Below, one piece after another: positions 45,159 to 54,267 of a DNA stretch of 64,000 bases. The DNA is from Legionella wadsworthii DSM 21896 = ATCC 33877 (GTDB lineage Bacteria; Pseudomonadota; Gammaproteobacteria; Legionellales; Legionellaceae). A program made the position numbers and the translations under genes. The stretch covers positions 124,001 to 188,000 of the forward strand of contig NZ_KL370759.1 in NCBI RefSeq assembly GCF_000701265.1, written 5' to 3'. The notes beneath the pieces are model-generated. The model was not told the origin of the DNA. It saw nothing but the letters and a program-made list of their open reading frames with translations, and searched no databases. How positions within the stretch are numbered: the stretch's first letter is position 1; each line of letters begins with the position of its first letter.

Positions 45159-45327
45159 AAGCTGCTCTCATTTTATTCTTAAAGTTATAGACCTTATAAG
45201 GACTCCATACAAGATTAAAGAGTGATTTAATGAACCTATTTCATTTTTTAAGTGCATTTTATTTTTCTTGATAAATTTTCTTCCTAAGCCTTTAATTAAA
45301 GATGGTTTGTTTTACTGGGAGCAAGCA

Positions 45328-45777
45328 ATGCCGGTTAGTAAAGAATGCATGAAACTACTACAAAATATGGTAGATCATTATGGACTGGAAGGGAAAGCGG
45401 ATAAGGATTATGGAGCACTCCATCATTTATTAAAAGATTTTTTACTTCTCGTCATACAGCATCAACAAAATCATAAAGATGAACGCGTTATTGCTTTTTT
45501 AAGTAATTCGGCGCTCATTTTAGAAGAGAATTCCTGTTTTGTAGCGGCATGCAGAAAAATGATCCTGGATTATCATCAAAAAACACATGCTTTAGATTCC
45601 ATGCTGGATATGGATTTAAACATTCATTCCGAATTGGATGAATCTTGGGGAAAATTTCACGAATCCAACCCTATACCATCTTTAGAACCTTCACGGTTCT
45701 TTCAAGAATTGCAAATTGCGGTTGCGAAACGGGCACAAAGAATGGTTGAGAGAGATGTAATAAAATCTAATCCATAA
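45328..45777 (+). CDS. Hypothetical protein, 149 aa
   Basis: Not recognised. The frame is open from a TTG at 45268, but the ATG at 45328 has GGGAGC six bases upstream and is preferred. The product is helical and soluble, with a leucine-rich segment (GALHHLLKDFLLLVIQHQQNH) and two cysteines. It has a charged end (ELQIAVAKRAQRMVERD). It is divergent from the hybrid histidine kinase gene and could share a regulatory region with it, but no domain links the two. Confidence 0.6.
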   Translation: MPVSKECMKLLQNMVDHYGLEGKADKDYGALHHLLKDFLLLVIQHQQNHKDERVIAFLSNSALILEENSCFVAACRKMILDYHQKTHALDSMLDMDLNIHSELDESWGKFHESNPIPSLEPSRFFQELQIAVAKRAQRMVERDVIKSNP

Positions 45778-45824
45778 TGGCATTGTCCGAATATGGATTA
45801 TCTCAATAAAACGAGCTCCTCTTA

Positions 45825-47195
45825 TTACCCCAAAAGAGCTCGAATAATTTTTAATTTCCATTGAGTATATGGTCTATATTTTACTGGAAGTTCGAACCAA
45901 AAAGGTCGCTTTAATATACTTTTGAAATGACTAAATGTATTGAAACCAGCTTCGCCATGGTAACTTCCCATGCCACTTTCTCCAACACCACCAAAGGGTA
46001 GGTTGGAATTGCTGATATGCATGATGACATCATTAATACAACCTCCTCCAAAGGAGATATCTTGTAAAATCTTGTTTTGTACCTGGGTATTTTTTCCAAA
46101 GACATACAGAGACAGAGGACGGGGCCTGGCTTTTATTTCATTGATAACAAGCTGCAGATCAGTAAAAGGGATTACAGGTAAAATTGGACCAAAAATCTCT
46201 TCTTTCATGACGTCATCTGTAAAACTGACATCTTTAAGAATGGTGGGTTCAATATAGTTTTCTGACTCGATGACTATGCCCCCTGCATAAATTTTTTGGG
46301 GATCGATAAGCTGTTTTAGACGTTGAACATGTTTTTGATTAATAATCCTAATGTAACTTTCACTTTCGAGAGGATTCGGGCCGATGACTTCTTTAATTTG
46401 TTGTTTCAGTTCCTCCAGGAAAGATGGATAGATGGCTTTTTCAACTAAAAGATAATCCGGTGCAATACAGGTTTGTCCTGCGTTTAAAAATTTACCCCAT
46501 ACAATTCTCTGCGCGGAGATTTTGGGATCTGCATCAGCAAAAACCAGGCAAGGACTTTTGCCGCCTAATTCTAAAGTAACTGGGGTTAAGTGTTCTGCAG
46601 CAGCTTTTGCGACAATTTTTCCTACGGCGGTACTGCCGGTAAAAAATATTTTATCAAAACGAAAACCCAGAAGCTCTTGTGTTATTTCAGCACCGCCTTC
46701 TGCAACATACAAATAAGCTGGATCAAAGTTTTGATTAATAATTTGAGCCAGGACAGAAGAAGTATTTTTGGGTAATTCACTTGGTTTGATAATACACGTA
46801 TTTCCTGCTGCCATAGCTGCAACTAAAGGGCTTAACGTGAGTTGATAAGGGTAATTCCATGCACCAATAATTAATGTTGTGCCATAAGGTTCAGGAAGGA
46901 TAAAACTTTTACCAGGCTGAAGAACCAGTAAAGTCCGCGCGGGTTTGGGTTTTGCCCATTTGTAAACGGTTTTGATGGCCTTATCAATCTCATGATAGGT
47001 AAGGGCAAGCTCCGTTAAGTAAGTTTCAAAGGGAGATTTTTTGATATCCGAATAAAGTGCGTTGTATAAATTTTGTTCATTTTCCTTTAGAATTTTTTTT
47101 AGTTTTTGGAGTTGTTGAATACGGAAATCAATGGCTTTAGCTTGTCCGATTGTTGCAAATTTTCTCTGCTCTTCAACAACAGTGTGAATATTCAT
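45825..47195 (-). CDS. Aldehyde dehydrogenase, class 3-like
   Basis: NAD(P)-dependent oxidation of aldehydes to acids, 456 aa. It aligns with the class 3 / fatty-aldehyde group: short N terminus, GTTLIIGAWNYPYQLTLSPL, PSELPKNTSSVLAQII, FTGSTAVGKIVAKAAAEHL, TLELGGKSPCLVFADAD (catalytic Glu), NAGQTCIAPDYLLV (nucleophile Cys) and EEIFGPILPVIPF. The C terminus (FWFELPVKYRPYTQWKLKIIRALLG in two parts) is basic and aromatic and may associate with membranes, as some fatty-aldehyde dehydrogenases do. It converges on the 149-aa gene. Confidence 0.93.
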   Translation of the reverse strand: MNIHTVVEEQRKFATIGQAKAIDFRIQQLQKLKKILKENEQNLYNALYSDIKKSPFETYLTELALTYHEIDKAIKTVYKWAKPKPARTLLVLQPGKSFILPEPYGTTLIIGAWNYPYQLTLSPLVAAMAAGNTCIIKPSELPKNTSSVLAQIINQNFDPAYLYVAEGGAEITQELLGFRFDKIFFTGSTAVGKIVAKAAAEHLTPVTLELGGKSPCLVFADADPKISAQRIVWGKFLNAGQTCIAPDYLLVEKAIYPSFLEELKQQIKEVIGPNPLESESYIRIINQKHVQRLKQLIDPQKIYAGGIVIESENYIEPTILKDVSFTDDVMKEEIFGPILPVIPFTDLQLVINEIKARPRPLSLYVFGKNTQVQNKILQDISFGGGCINDVIMHISNSNLPFGGVGESGMGSYHGEAGFNTFSHFKSILKRPFWFELPVKYRPYTQWKLKIIRALLG

Positions 47196-47459
47196 GAATG
47201 CACCTGGAATAAGAATTTATTATTTATCAGTAAAATAAATCATTCTAGTGAAGTCTCACTGTTTTAGCTAGGGATCTGTCTCTCGTAATCATTTTTTTTA
47301 AAGTATGGCTGGAGCGTCCCTACGCGCATGGCCAGTAATACTTCAATAGTCTTTAGGTCAAAATATCTTTGATGAGCAGTTATTTTATTTTGGGTAATGT
47401 TTGTCGACGTCCATCCATGGTTCAAATTCCACAAACCCTTATTATTGTTCAGATTTTTT

Positions 47460-48191
47460 TCAAGTCAATTGGATAAGATGCGCGAGTTGCTGTGCATCAT
47501 GCGGCGCAACGGCCTTTTGATCATTATCTAAATAGCAAAAAATTCGTTTTACCTGTTTTTGCCAATGTGCAAATTTTTGCGCGTAGTTTAAAAGAGTCCT
47601 TTCTTCATAATGGCCATAATATGGCTGAGGATTGGGTCCATGCAACCTGATGTAGATGAAGTCACTGGTTATAATTTCAGGGCATTGATACCCTCTATAA
47701 TCGTAAAAACAAAGTGCAATATTATTTTTTGCAAGTAAATTATATATTTCATCACACAGCCAAGTTTTATTTCTGAATTCAAACGTGTATTGAAACGAAT
47801 CCGGTAAAAGATTTATAAAAATTTCCAATCGCTTAGAATTCATCGGCCAATAAGGAGGAAGTTGAAATAAAATAGGTCCTAATTTTTCATCAAATTTTTC
47901 TAAAACTTGAAGCAAATAATTCACGCTTTCTTGAGCATCTTTTAACATTTTTACATGGGTTAAAAAGCGACTGGCTTTACATGAAAAAATAAATTGACCG
48001 GGAGTCATTTCTTTCCATTTCTCCACTGATTTTATGCTAGGTACTCTATAAAAACTGCTGTTTAGTTCTACTGTATTGAAAATACTTGCGTAATAGGTCA
48101 GTTCATTTTTTGCTGCAAGAGATTTTGGATAGAAAATTTCTTTCCAACCTTCATAAACCCACCCTGAAGTACCTATATGAGCAAATGCCAT
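47460..48191 (-). CDS. DUF72-family protein (YecE-like)
   Basis: 243-aa TIM-barrel-like protein of the DUF72 family. Family marks are AHIGTSGWVYEGWKEIFYP at the N terminus, YASIFNTVELNSSFYRVPS, FIFSCKASRFLTHVK, KLGPILFQLPPYW, FEFRNKTWLCDEIY and IYIRLHGP. No enzyme activity is established for the family to my knowledge. It shares its strand with the DUF3775 gene, 19 bases apart, and these may be co-transcribed. Confidence 0.9.
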   Translation of the reverse strand: MAFAHIGTSGWVYEGWKEIFYPKSLAAKNELTYYASIFNTVELNSSFYRVPSIKSVEKWKEMTPGQFIFSCKASRFLTHVKMLKDAQESVNYLLQVLEKFDEKLGPILFQLPPYWPMNSKRLEIFINLLPDSFQYTFEFRNKTWLCDEIYNLLAKNNIALCFYDYRGYQCPEIITSDFIYIRLHGPNPQPYYGHYEERTLLNYAQKFAHWQKQVKRIFCYLDNDQKAVAPHDAQQLAHLIQLT

Positions 48192-48210
48192 GCCTGTCCT
48201 TGTGCAAATA

Positions 48211-48588
48211 CTAATCGTGGTAAGAAATTCCTAACATATTTAAGCCGCGTTCAATGTCGTCAGCAACCATCGGCCTTGATAATAAATATTCCCCTGTATG
48301 TTCAGTAATTTCCTCCTGGGCGAAACTTAAAGCGTCTTCCCATTCATCTTGAGTGTAATCACCTCGACCTAGGTACATTAATGCTACTAGTGTTGCTTGT
48401 TGGTCTGAACGCAAGTTATTAATGTATTCAATGGTTTCTTGATAAACGGCATCATCTTGATGATCAGCTAATACATAAAGTGAATCCATATCATCTGTGA
48501 CTTCAGGAAAACTGACTTCTTCTTTGACTTGAAATTGGCGCGCTTTATCAAGCAGATCACAAATTGTTTCTGTATCTAGATTCAACAT
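48211..48588 (-). CDS. DUF3775-family protein
   Basis: Acidic 125-aa protein resembling the DUF3775 family. It starts with MLNLDTETICDLLDKARQF and has central LRSDQQATLVALMYLGRGD and WEDALSFAQEEI. It ends in LLSRPMVADDIERGLNMLG. The ATG follows GGAGAG. Function is unknown. It lies 19 bases upstream of the DUF72 gene in the direction of transcription. Confidence 0.82.
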   Translation of the reverse strand: MLNLDTETICDLLDKARQFQVKEEVSFPEVTDDMDSLYVLADHQDDAVYQETIEYINNLRSDQQATLVALMYLGRGDYTQDEWEDALSFAQEEITEHTGEYLLSRPMVADDIERGLNMLGISYHD

Positions 48589-48761
48589 GTTTCTCTCCTT
48601 ATTTTATTTATGCTATTTGCTCCAATAATAATAGCTTAAATAAAAATATAGTTGATTCATCGCATTCCTCAAGCTTAGGAGTAAAAGAGCCTCAAATGAT
48701 GACTCTCATATATCTCGAGTTTCTCGCTTTGAATGGTGATTGCTACAATGGGAGAATCAAA

Positions 48762-48796
48762 GAAAAAAGCTGTAGAACTCATCTGAGTTCTACAGC
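48762..48796 (-). terminator. Intrinsic terminator of the 181-aa gene
   Basis: GCTGTAGAACTCA (48769-48781) and its exact reverse complement (48784-48796) form a 13-bp stem. On the minus strand it is followed by TTTTTTCTTT. It lies 14 bases past the stop of the gene at 48810-49355, the textbook arrangement. Confidence 0.9.
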
Positions 48797-48809
48797 CAAA
48801 GTATAAGTA

Positions 48810-49355
48810 TTAACATAGGTAAGGGGATAAAGTTTTTTCGTCTTCTGATTCCAGTTCGGTTTTAAAAGTCAATTGCGAATAGACATGATTATCTAACATA
48901 TAAACGGTTGAAAGAACTTGGCTTTCAAATAATGACATCAGCTGTCTTCGAGTTATTCTATCAGCTAAGTCATTAATTTGAGTTCGCAACATAATTAAAC
49001 CTTGCCAATCAAACTTGTTTTTCCTTTCAATACTAAAATTACTATTGAGGTCTTTAGCGCTACTCTCGAATTGACCAATTGTTTGGATTATAAGTGCAAA
49101 TTGCTTTATGTCAGATGCAAAATTAAATCTGCAAGCAATTTTAGGATGATATCCAGCAATTTGTTTAAAAATGTTATCCTGATAGCGCTGCATCAGTTTA
49201 ACTTTTTCATTGTCCATAGGCAGTTGTTTTATTGATCGATGGACTTGAGAAAGAAATGAAAAATCAAGTGTTAACGACTTTTCAAAATATTGGGCTTTGC
49301 TGCGGCAATAATCTATTACGGTTTGTTCTAATAGCTGTAAATTTTTTTCTATCAT
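48810..49355 (-). CDS. Hypothetical protein, 181 aa
   Basis: Not recognised. It is soluble and predominantly helical, with no signal peptide or membrane segment. Features seen are an N-terminal helix (MIEKNLQLLEQTVIDYC), a basic/aromatic middle, a second helix (LIMLRTQINDLADRITRRQL) and an acidic tail ending in SPYLC. A strong terminator follows and the AT-rich 229 bases upstream give it a private promoter region, so it is probably a single-gene transcript. Confidence 0.65.
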   Translation of the reverse strand: MIEKNLQLLEQTVIDYCRSKAQYFEKSLTLDFSFLSQVHRSIKQLPMDNEKVKLMQRYQDNIFKQIAGYHPKIACRFNFASDIKQFALIIQTIGQFESSAKDLNSNFSIERKNKFDWQGLIMLRTQINDLADRITRRQLMSLFESQVLSTVYMLDNHVYSQLTFKTELESEDEKTLSPYLC

Positions 49356-49584
49356 ATTATTTTCTTATATAGTTTTTAAGTCGGCAAATTGTACCTAGTT
49401 TTTAGTTGAAATCAATGTTGTTTTTATGTACACGATAGATAAATTTTATAAAAAAAAATTTATCTTATTTTGGAAAAAAAATATGAATAAATAGAGAAAT
49501 TTAATTGCTTTATTCAAGACAATAACTATATTTAATATATTATTTCACTTAATTCTTTGATGAAATGCTACGGAGGGTATTCAC

Positions 49585-49839
49585 ATGAAAAGTCCAAATG
49601 AAAAACCATCATTCAATCTAAATGGTGAGCAAGAGTCTGCAACAAGCCAATTTATAGAAGAAAGTAAGAAAAAGGCAAGTGAGTTGTATGATGAAGGAAT
49701 GAATAAAGCTGCTGAAGTAGGAGAAAGTGTCAAGGAATATTCCGATCGTGTATTAATGAAAGTACAGGAAAATCCTTTAACTTCCATTTTAATTGCTGGC
49801 GGTATCGGTTTTCTTCTATCTCGTTTAATGAAAAAATAA
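49585..49839 (+). CDS. ElaB/YqjD-like (DUF883) inner-membrane protein
   Basis: 84-aa protein with a long amphipathic helix (SKKKASELYDEGMNKAAEV, then GESVKEYSDRV) followed by one C-terminal transmembrane segment, NPLTSILIAGGIGFLLSRL, and a lysine end. This layout is that of E. coli ElaB/YqjD, tail-anchored proteins linked to stationary phase and ribosome hibernation. A GGAGG site lies eight bases upstream of the ATG. It is the first of three overlapping genes of the same type as yqjD-yqjE-yqjK. Confidence 0.85.
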   Translation: MKSPNEKPSFNLNGEQESATSQFIEESKKKASELYDEGMNKAAEVGESVKEYSDRVLMKVQENPLTSILIAGGIGFLLSRLMKK

Positions 49840-50249
49840 TGGAAGCGCTAAAACAATTAGAAGCATTGATTACTGCAAAGATCTCAGTAATCAAAACAGT
49901 TTGTTCATTAATCCGTCTTGAAGCAAGACTGGCCGGACTTAGTGTACTGCCTTTGCTGGTGAACGTATGCCTTTTATTCGTTGTATTGCTTACCATATCG
50001 TTCACCGTGACATCCTTGATAGGATGTCTCGTGTACATTATGTCCGGGTATTTTGTGGTTTCTGCTTCTAACCGTTTTTTAATTTCTATTGTTGTAGTGT
50101 TGCTGCTCAATGTAGGATTTTTAATTGGTTTGATAAAATATTTATCTTTCAATATTAAAAATATGAGTTTTCAAAAAACCCGAAATTATTTTTCACAAAC
50201 GAGAGTTCAACATGAAAAACTCGAGGAAGCAGATAATAGCGCAAATTGA
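49839..50249 (+). CDS. Two-segment inner-membrane protein, YqjE/holin-superfamily-like
   Basis: 136-aa protein whose ATG overlaps the previous stop (TAATG). An amphipathic N terminus (residues 1-35) is followed by two hydrophobic spans (VLPLLVNVCLLFVVLLTISF and FLISIVVVLLLNVGFLIGLI) and a basic/polar cytoplasmic tail. Layout and gene order fit YqjE of the yqjD-yqjE-yqjK cluster; sequence identity cannot be judged by eye. Its 3' end overlaps the next gene by 38 bases. Confidence 0.72.
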   Translation: MEALKQLEALITAKISVIKTVCSLIRLEARLAGLSVLPLLVNVCLLFVVLLTISFTVTSLIGCLVYIMSGYFVVSASNRFLISIVVVLLLNVGFLIGLIKYLSFNIKNMSFQKTRNYFSQTRVQHEKLEEADNSAN

Positions 50250-50511
50250 ATTGCTTGATAGAGTATTATACGCTCAGCAAAATGAGGTCATGGAGCATGA
50301 AGAATATTTTGAAAAAACCAAAATAACCCTGAATTATTTCAAAACGATAGCACTTCTGGTCACTGCCTTTTTAGCGGGATGGACAATAGATCGCATGCAA
50401 ATGGGCAATAAAGTGATGCGTCAATTAGTGGATGTTGGAAAATTGGCTTTGCTTACATCTGCTAAAACAACATTAGTTTCCCTATTTAATAATAATGGCA
50501 GACCGAATTAA
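50212..50511 (+). CDS. Small membrane protein, YqjK-like position
   Basis: 99-aa protein overlapping the preceding gene. It has a glutamine- and arginine-rich N-terminal helix (SRKQIIAQIELLDRVLYAQQ) and one transmembrane segment (TIALLVTAFLAGWTI). The polar C terminus ends in NNNGRPN. The position as third gene after DUF883- and YqjE-like proteins matches YqjK. Codon-level overlap with the second gene suggests tight co-expression. It converges on the SDR gene, five bases away. Confidence 0.68.
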   Translation: MKNSRKQIIAQIELLDRVLYAQQNEVMEHEEYFEKTKITLNYFKTIALLVTAFLAGWTIDRMQMGNKVMRQLVDVGKLALLTSAKTTLVSLFNNNGRPN

Positions 50512-50516
50512 TCGAC

Positions 50517-51281
50517 CTACCAAATAGGTCGATCTGAGGCAGAATAACCTCCATCAATAGTTATCATAGATCCTGTGATAAAATCAGACCCTTTTGAAGC
50601 AAGGAATACAGCTAAAGGGCCAATATCTTGAGGAAGCCCCCATCGTCCTAAGGGTGTTCTTTTTCTGATTTCATCACCCCGGGGAGTTTGAGGTAATGAA
50701 CCATTGATGGCGGTTTCAAACCAACCTGGTAAAATAGCATTTACTTGGATGTTCCATGGGCCTAGTTCTAAGGCTAGCGAACGAGTTAGACCCAATATAC
50801 CTGTTTTTGTCGTAGCATATCCTATCGAATTAGGATGGCCAAATAGAGAATACATAGAACCCACATTAATGATCTTCCCATAACGTTGGTTCTTCATAAG
50901 ACGAGAAGCATTTTGAGAGCAAAGAAAAACCGAACTAAGATTGGTTCGGATAAGATAATCCCAGTCCTTCAGTGAAAGTTCTGAAAGATGCTGATCTTCA
51001 TAGGTTCCAGCATTGTTAATTAAAACATCTAATTTCTTGTATTTTTGGAATATGGTTTGGAAACCCTGCTGAATACTTTCTTCACTGCTCACATCCATAA
51101 TAAGCGGGATTAAATCTTTTGATTCGGCTTGCTTTAGCTTTTCCTGATTTCGACCGCAGACTATGACTTGAGCACCCGACTCACGCAGGGCGAGTGCCAT
51201 GGCCAGGCCTAAGCCCCCATCTCCACCTGTAACTAAAGCAACCTTTTTATCCAAATCATTCTTTGTTTTCATAATAATCAT
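50517..51281 (-). CDS. Short-chain dehydrogenase/reductase
   Basis: Classical SDR of 254 aa using NAD(P)H. The cofactor motif VALVTGGDGGLGLAMAL is the T-G-x-x-x-G-x-G loop. NNAG is in VLINNAGTYED. The catalytic Ser is in INVGSMYSLFG, and the Tyr-Lys pair is in IGYATTKTGILGLTRSLALE, where the usual Y-x-x-x-K is present as YATTK. The C terminus ITGSMITIDGGYSASD is standard. It resembles 3-oxoacyl-ACP or gluconate reductases, but the substrate is open. It overlaps the aminotransferase gene by 26 bases, so they probably work in the same pathway. Confidence 0.93.
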   Translation of the reverse strand: MIIMKTKNDLDKKVALVTGGDGGLGLAMALALRESGAQVIVCGRNQEKLKQAESKDLIPLIMDVSSEESIQQGFQTIFQKYKKLDVLINNAGTYEDQHLSELSLKDWDYLIRTNLSSVFLCSQNASRLMKNQRYGKIINVGSMYSLFGHPNSIGYATTKTGILGLTRSLALELGPWNIQVNAILPGWFETAINGSLPQTPRGDEIRKRTPLGRWGLPQDIGPLAVFLASKGSDFITGSMITIDGGYSASDRPIW

Positions 51282-52533
51282 GTACTTTTTGAATTGCGGT
51301 TAAGAAATCATCCAGATCGTTCCTTTCTAAAGTGGGTGATAATGCGATGTCAAGATAAGATCCAATATGCTTAAAACTTTTGGGGTGAAGATTGGGAATT
51401 TCTGCTTTGGGAACATTCTCGAATAAGTAAGACCAGTCCCAAAATCTGCGTACATTGGTTTTATTAAGATCTCCCAGGGCTTTGGTGTCGATTCCCTCTG
51501 CAGTAAGTGCTTCGGCAAACCAACAGCAGTCTTCTATAGACCCGTCTAATTCCAAAAGTAAATTATCCCCCAGAGGGAATGCTGTTTCATGCCAACTTTC
51601 TCTAGGCCTTAGACATCTCAAATGTTCCATTCCTTGTCTCACATAAGAATAATTTTGTGATAGTAAACCAAGGCGTTTGTCTAGTTTCTTTAATTGGGAC
51701 AAACCCAAAGCACCACGAATTTCATCGAGACGGAAATTAAATACAGGAATGGATGTAAAATCAATGGCGCATTGTTGATTTAAAAAATGTTTTTCAAACA
51801 TGCGTTCATAAGCTCCTGACAAAATAACGCATTTTAAAAAGAGATCCTTGTCATCCGTTAATATAAATCCTCCTTCCCCTGTATTGAGTGATTTATCTGA
51901 TTGAGTACTAAAGGCCCCGGCAATACCATAGGTACCCAGATATTTATCCTCTAATTTACATCCAAGGCTAGGGACAGCATCTTCTATGACAGGAACACCA
52001 TGCCGTTGCGCCAGCTCCAGAATCTGGGGAAGGGGTGCAGGAAAACCCCTCATGTGCACTACAACTAAAGCTTTCATTTGTGTAATTTTTTTCTCGAGGT
52101 CTGCCATATCAATATGGAGATTGCGATCGACCTCAATAAGAAGGGGCTTCAATTTGGCTTGAATAATCGCACTAGGCGTGGCAGTGAAGGAATATGCAGG
52201 GCATCCCACCAATGAATCATTCGGTAAGTCAAGGGCCATGAGGGGTAATGAAATGGCAGCGGTGCCTGAGCTTACAGCCAGAGCATATTCAGAGCTGAAA
52301 TATTCTTTTAATCCTTCTTCAAATTGGCCTACTCGGGTGTGTTTAAGCTCACGATTGTCATAACGAAACAAACGTTTGCTTTTAATGACCTCTAAAACCA
52401 ACTCCATATCTTCATCATCAATTATCACATTGCCCTTATCGTAAGTTGGCCAAGGTTTGTCGCGAATGGGAGAACCGCCGTGTACTGCTAATTTTTCGAA
52501 AGAAAGGTTTTCTCTTCTAATGCTACTACTCAT
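51256..52533 (-). CDS. DegT/DnrJ/EryC1/StrS-family PLP aminotransferase
   Basis: Sugar or cyclitol aminotransferase, 425 aa from the ATG at 52533, which has GGAG nine bases upstream (an earlier ATG at 52548 has none). Family motifs are LAVHGGSPIRDKPWPTYDKG at the N terminus, ALAVSSGTAAISLPLMAL (PLP phosphate site), VIEDAVPSLGCKLEDKYLG, the Schiff-base lysine in FSTQSDKSLNTGEGGFIL, and FNFRLDEIRGALGLSQL. The N terminus is of the AHBA-synthase / scyllo-inosose aminotransferase type rather than the lipopolysaccharide type. With the overlapping SDR it makes a two-enzyme unit that could oxidise and aminate a cyclic polyol. No other biosynthetic genes are nearby. Confidence 0.9.
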   Translation of the reverse strand: MSSSIRRENLSFEKLAVHGGSPIRDKPWPTYDKGNVIIDDEDMELVLEVIKSKRLFRYDNRELKHTRVGQFEEGLKEYFSSEYALAVSSGTAAISLPLMALDLPNDSLVGCPAYSFTATPSAIIQAKLKPLLIEVDRNLHIDMADLEKKITQMKALVVVHMRGFPAPLPQILELAQRHGVPVIEDAVPSLGCKLEDKYLGTYGIAGAFSTQSDKSLNTGEGGFILTDDKDLFLKCVILSGAYERMFEKHFLNQQCAIDFTSIPVFNFRLDEIRGALGLSQLKKLDKRLGLLSQNYSYVRQGMEHLRCLRPRESWHETAFPLGDNLLLELDGSIEDCCWFAEALTAEGIDTKALGDLNKTNVRRFWDWSYLFENVPKAEIPNLHPKSFKHIGSYLDIALSPTLERNDLDDFLTAIQKVHDYYENKE

Positions 52534-52548
52534 ATTACTTGTCTCCAT

Positions 52549-53143
52549 GAATGCTGTTAGGATTGCAGATTTTATTTGCTACTTTTTATCAAGCCACAAA
52601 CGAAAGCGAACTAAAGATTTATTTCCAAAAAACTATCTTATTGTTACGATCCCCCTCAAAAAAAAATTGAAATGGAGTGCCTTTTTCTCATCCAAAAATC
52701 ACATTCTTCACCTTTGGTGGGCACAAATAACGTTTATAAAAAATAACCTAGGAAATTGAGATGAATTCACTGAAAGAAAGGTTTTATAATCGGGTCCTGA
52801 ATGTATAAAAACACCTGCAAGCATATTTTCCTCGGAGTCTTTAAAAAAAATATCTATCATTGAATTTTTAAAATATTCCCTGTCGATACGATGAAGCGCA
52901 ATAGATGGGCAAAGAGTTACAAAAAATATCCAATAAATTCTCATTTTTGATTATTTTAGGCTTAACTCATCGTCCCGGCTCAAAAAACTATAAATTCAAT
53001 TATAGAGCATAAAGTATAAAAAATGGACAATAAATTAAATAAAAATTTTAAAATGGCAGGAAGTTAGTTAAAAGACAGAATTTGTAAAAAAAATAAAGGT
53101 CTTATTTCTTACGCCTTATTATTTTAGAAGCAAGTATTTATTT
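52549..53143. other. Gene-poor gap; one doubtful 78-aa ORF
   Basis: 595 bases between the aminotransferase start and the YheT-like stop. It is AT-rich, with A-runs (52660s) and no strong inverted repeat that I can see. The only candidate gene is on the minus strand at 52708-52944 and is described separately. The promoter of the aminotransferase-SDR pair must lie near its 52533 end. Confidence 0.4.
52708..52944 (-). CDS. Doubtful small ORF with signal-like N terminus, 78 aa
   Basis: Starts MRIYWIFFVTLCPSIALHR, which resembles a short signal peptide or membrane anchor. It continues as a mixed polar sequence with no recognised motif. No Shine-Dalgarno sequence precedes the ATG at 52944. It may be a remnant of a longer gene or chance. 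Confidence 0.25.
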   Translation of the reverse strand: MRIYWIFFVTLCPSIALHRIDREYFKNSMIDIFFKDSEENMLAGVFIHSGPDYKTFLSVNSSQFPRLFFINVICAHQR

Positions 53144-54121
53144 TCAATTGAATGGAGCACAATACATGAATTCCATAAGAAATTTAGGGATTCGTTGCGC
53201 CAACCAGTCTTGTTTTTTTTCCGCAATAAACCCTACATGTCCTCCATGTTTACTTAATTCCAGAACAATATCTGAAGACAACTCATTTTTACTAGGAATG
53301 ATATCTGGCGTCATAAACGGATCATCTAAAGCGTGAATAATTAATGTAGGGGTGGCGATTTGGGATAAATACTGCCGCGAACTGGATTTTTTATAGTAAT
53401 CTGCCGCGTTAACAAACCCATGTAAAGGAGCGGTAATTTGTTCATCAAATTCATAAAGATTTTTTATTGAGTACAATTTCTCTTTTGTGAGGGGTAATTC
53501 CTTGTTAATGACATCTAATTTCAGCAAGAAACTGGTTCGTAACTTGTCAATTAAATGCGACTGATAAATTCTGGAAAATCCTTTATTGATCCTTTGGACC
53601 ACGTTGTGCAGTTGGAAAGGGACTGAGATGGCTATGGCTGCATCGATTAAATTTTGGGAACCTGTTTCACCGAGCCATTTAAGTAAGATATTTCCTCCTA
53701 ATGAAATCCCTACAACTGCTTTTTTGGTGTTGGGTTCCCTTAGTTTGAGTTCATTGAGAAAATATGCGAAATCCGATGTATCCCCTCCATGATAAGAGCG
53801 GGGGAGACGATTAGGTTCACTTGCCCCGCGTAAATTCATCAAGACAGCACGATACCCTGATTGATTAAATGCATTAATTAAAGTGGTCACGTAAGCTGAA
53901 TTGATATCACCACCTAATCCATGAAGTAGGATGACTAAAGGAGAAGTACTCTTTAAACCGTTAGTTTTCCACGCTAAATCAATAAAGTCCCCATCTGGTA
54001 ATTCGAGCCGTTCGAAGGAATCTACATGAATATTTTCTTTATGAGTTAATGTGCGGTACAGAGTTTGCCCGTGGTTATTGATGAGCCACCAGGCAGGTTT
54101 AAAATCGCTGTTTATGATCAT
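53144..54121 (-). CDS. Alpha/beta hydrolase, YheT family
   Basis: 325-aa hydrolase from the ATG at 54121; a GTG 14 codons upstream is less likely. Family features: FKPAWWLINNHGQTLYRTL at the N terminus (YheT proteins have a H-x-Q-T motif here), PLVILLHGLGGDINSAYV (oxyanion loop), AVLMNLRGASEPNRLPRSYH, the nucleophile elbow AVVGISLGGNILLKWLGE with Ser, LIIHALDDPFMTP (acid) and LSKHGGHVGFI (His). The complete Ser-Asp-His triad implies an active esterase or lipase. It is monocistronic on the minus strand, next to tag. Confidence 0.9.
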   Translation of the reverse strand: MIINSDFKPAWWLINNHGQTLYRTLTHKENIHVDSFERLELPDGDFIDLAWKTNGLKSTSPLVILLHGLGGDINSAYVTTLINAFNQSGYRAVLMNLRGASEPNRLPRSYHGGDTSDFAYFLNELKLREPNTKKAVVGISLGGNILLKWLGETGSQNLIDAAIAISVPFQLHNVVQRINKGFSRIYQSHLIDKLRTSFLLKLDVINKELPLTKEKLYSIKNLYEFDEQITAPLHGFVNAADYYKKSSSRQYLSQIATPTLIIHALDDPFMTPDIIPSKNELSSDIVLELSKHGGHVGFIAEKKQDWLAQRIPKFLMEFMYCAPFN

Positions 54122-54267
54122 TCTCTGATACCTAAATTTATAAGGACAACTTTTACTGTTCACTTAATTGATAAGTATAAGTGAATAAGAAAGGATAATA
54201 AATGGAGACTAGGAGTTTAAATTTTTAAGTACTTGATAAGAAAGATTATTATTTTATTTTTATCAAA

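Noticed and set aside
48769-48796. Operator or mobile-element end
   Set aside because: The perfect 13-bp stem with a T-run on one strand just after a stop codon is best explained as an intrinsic terminator.
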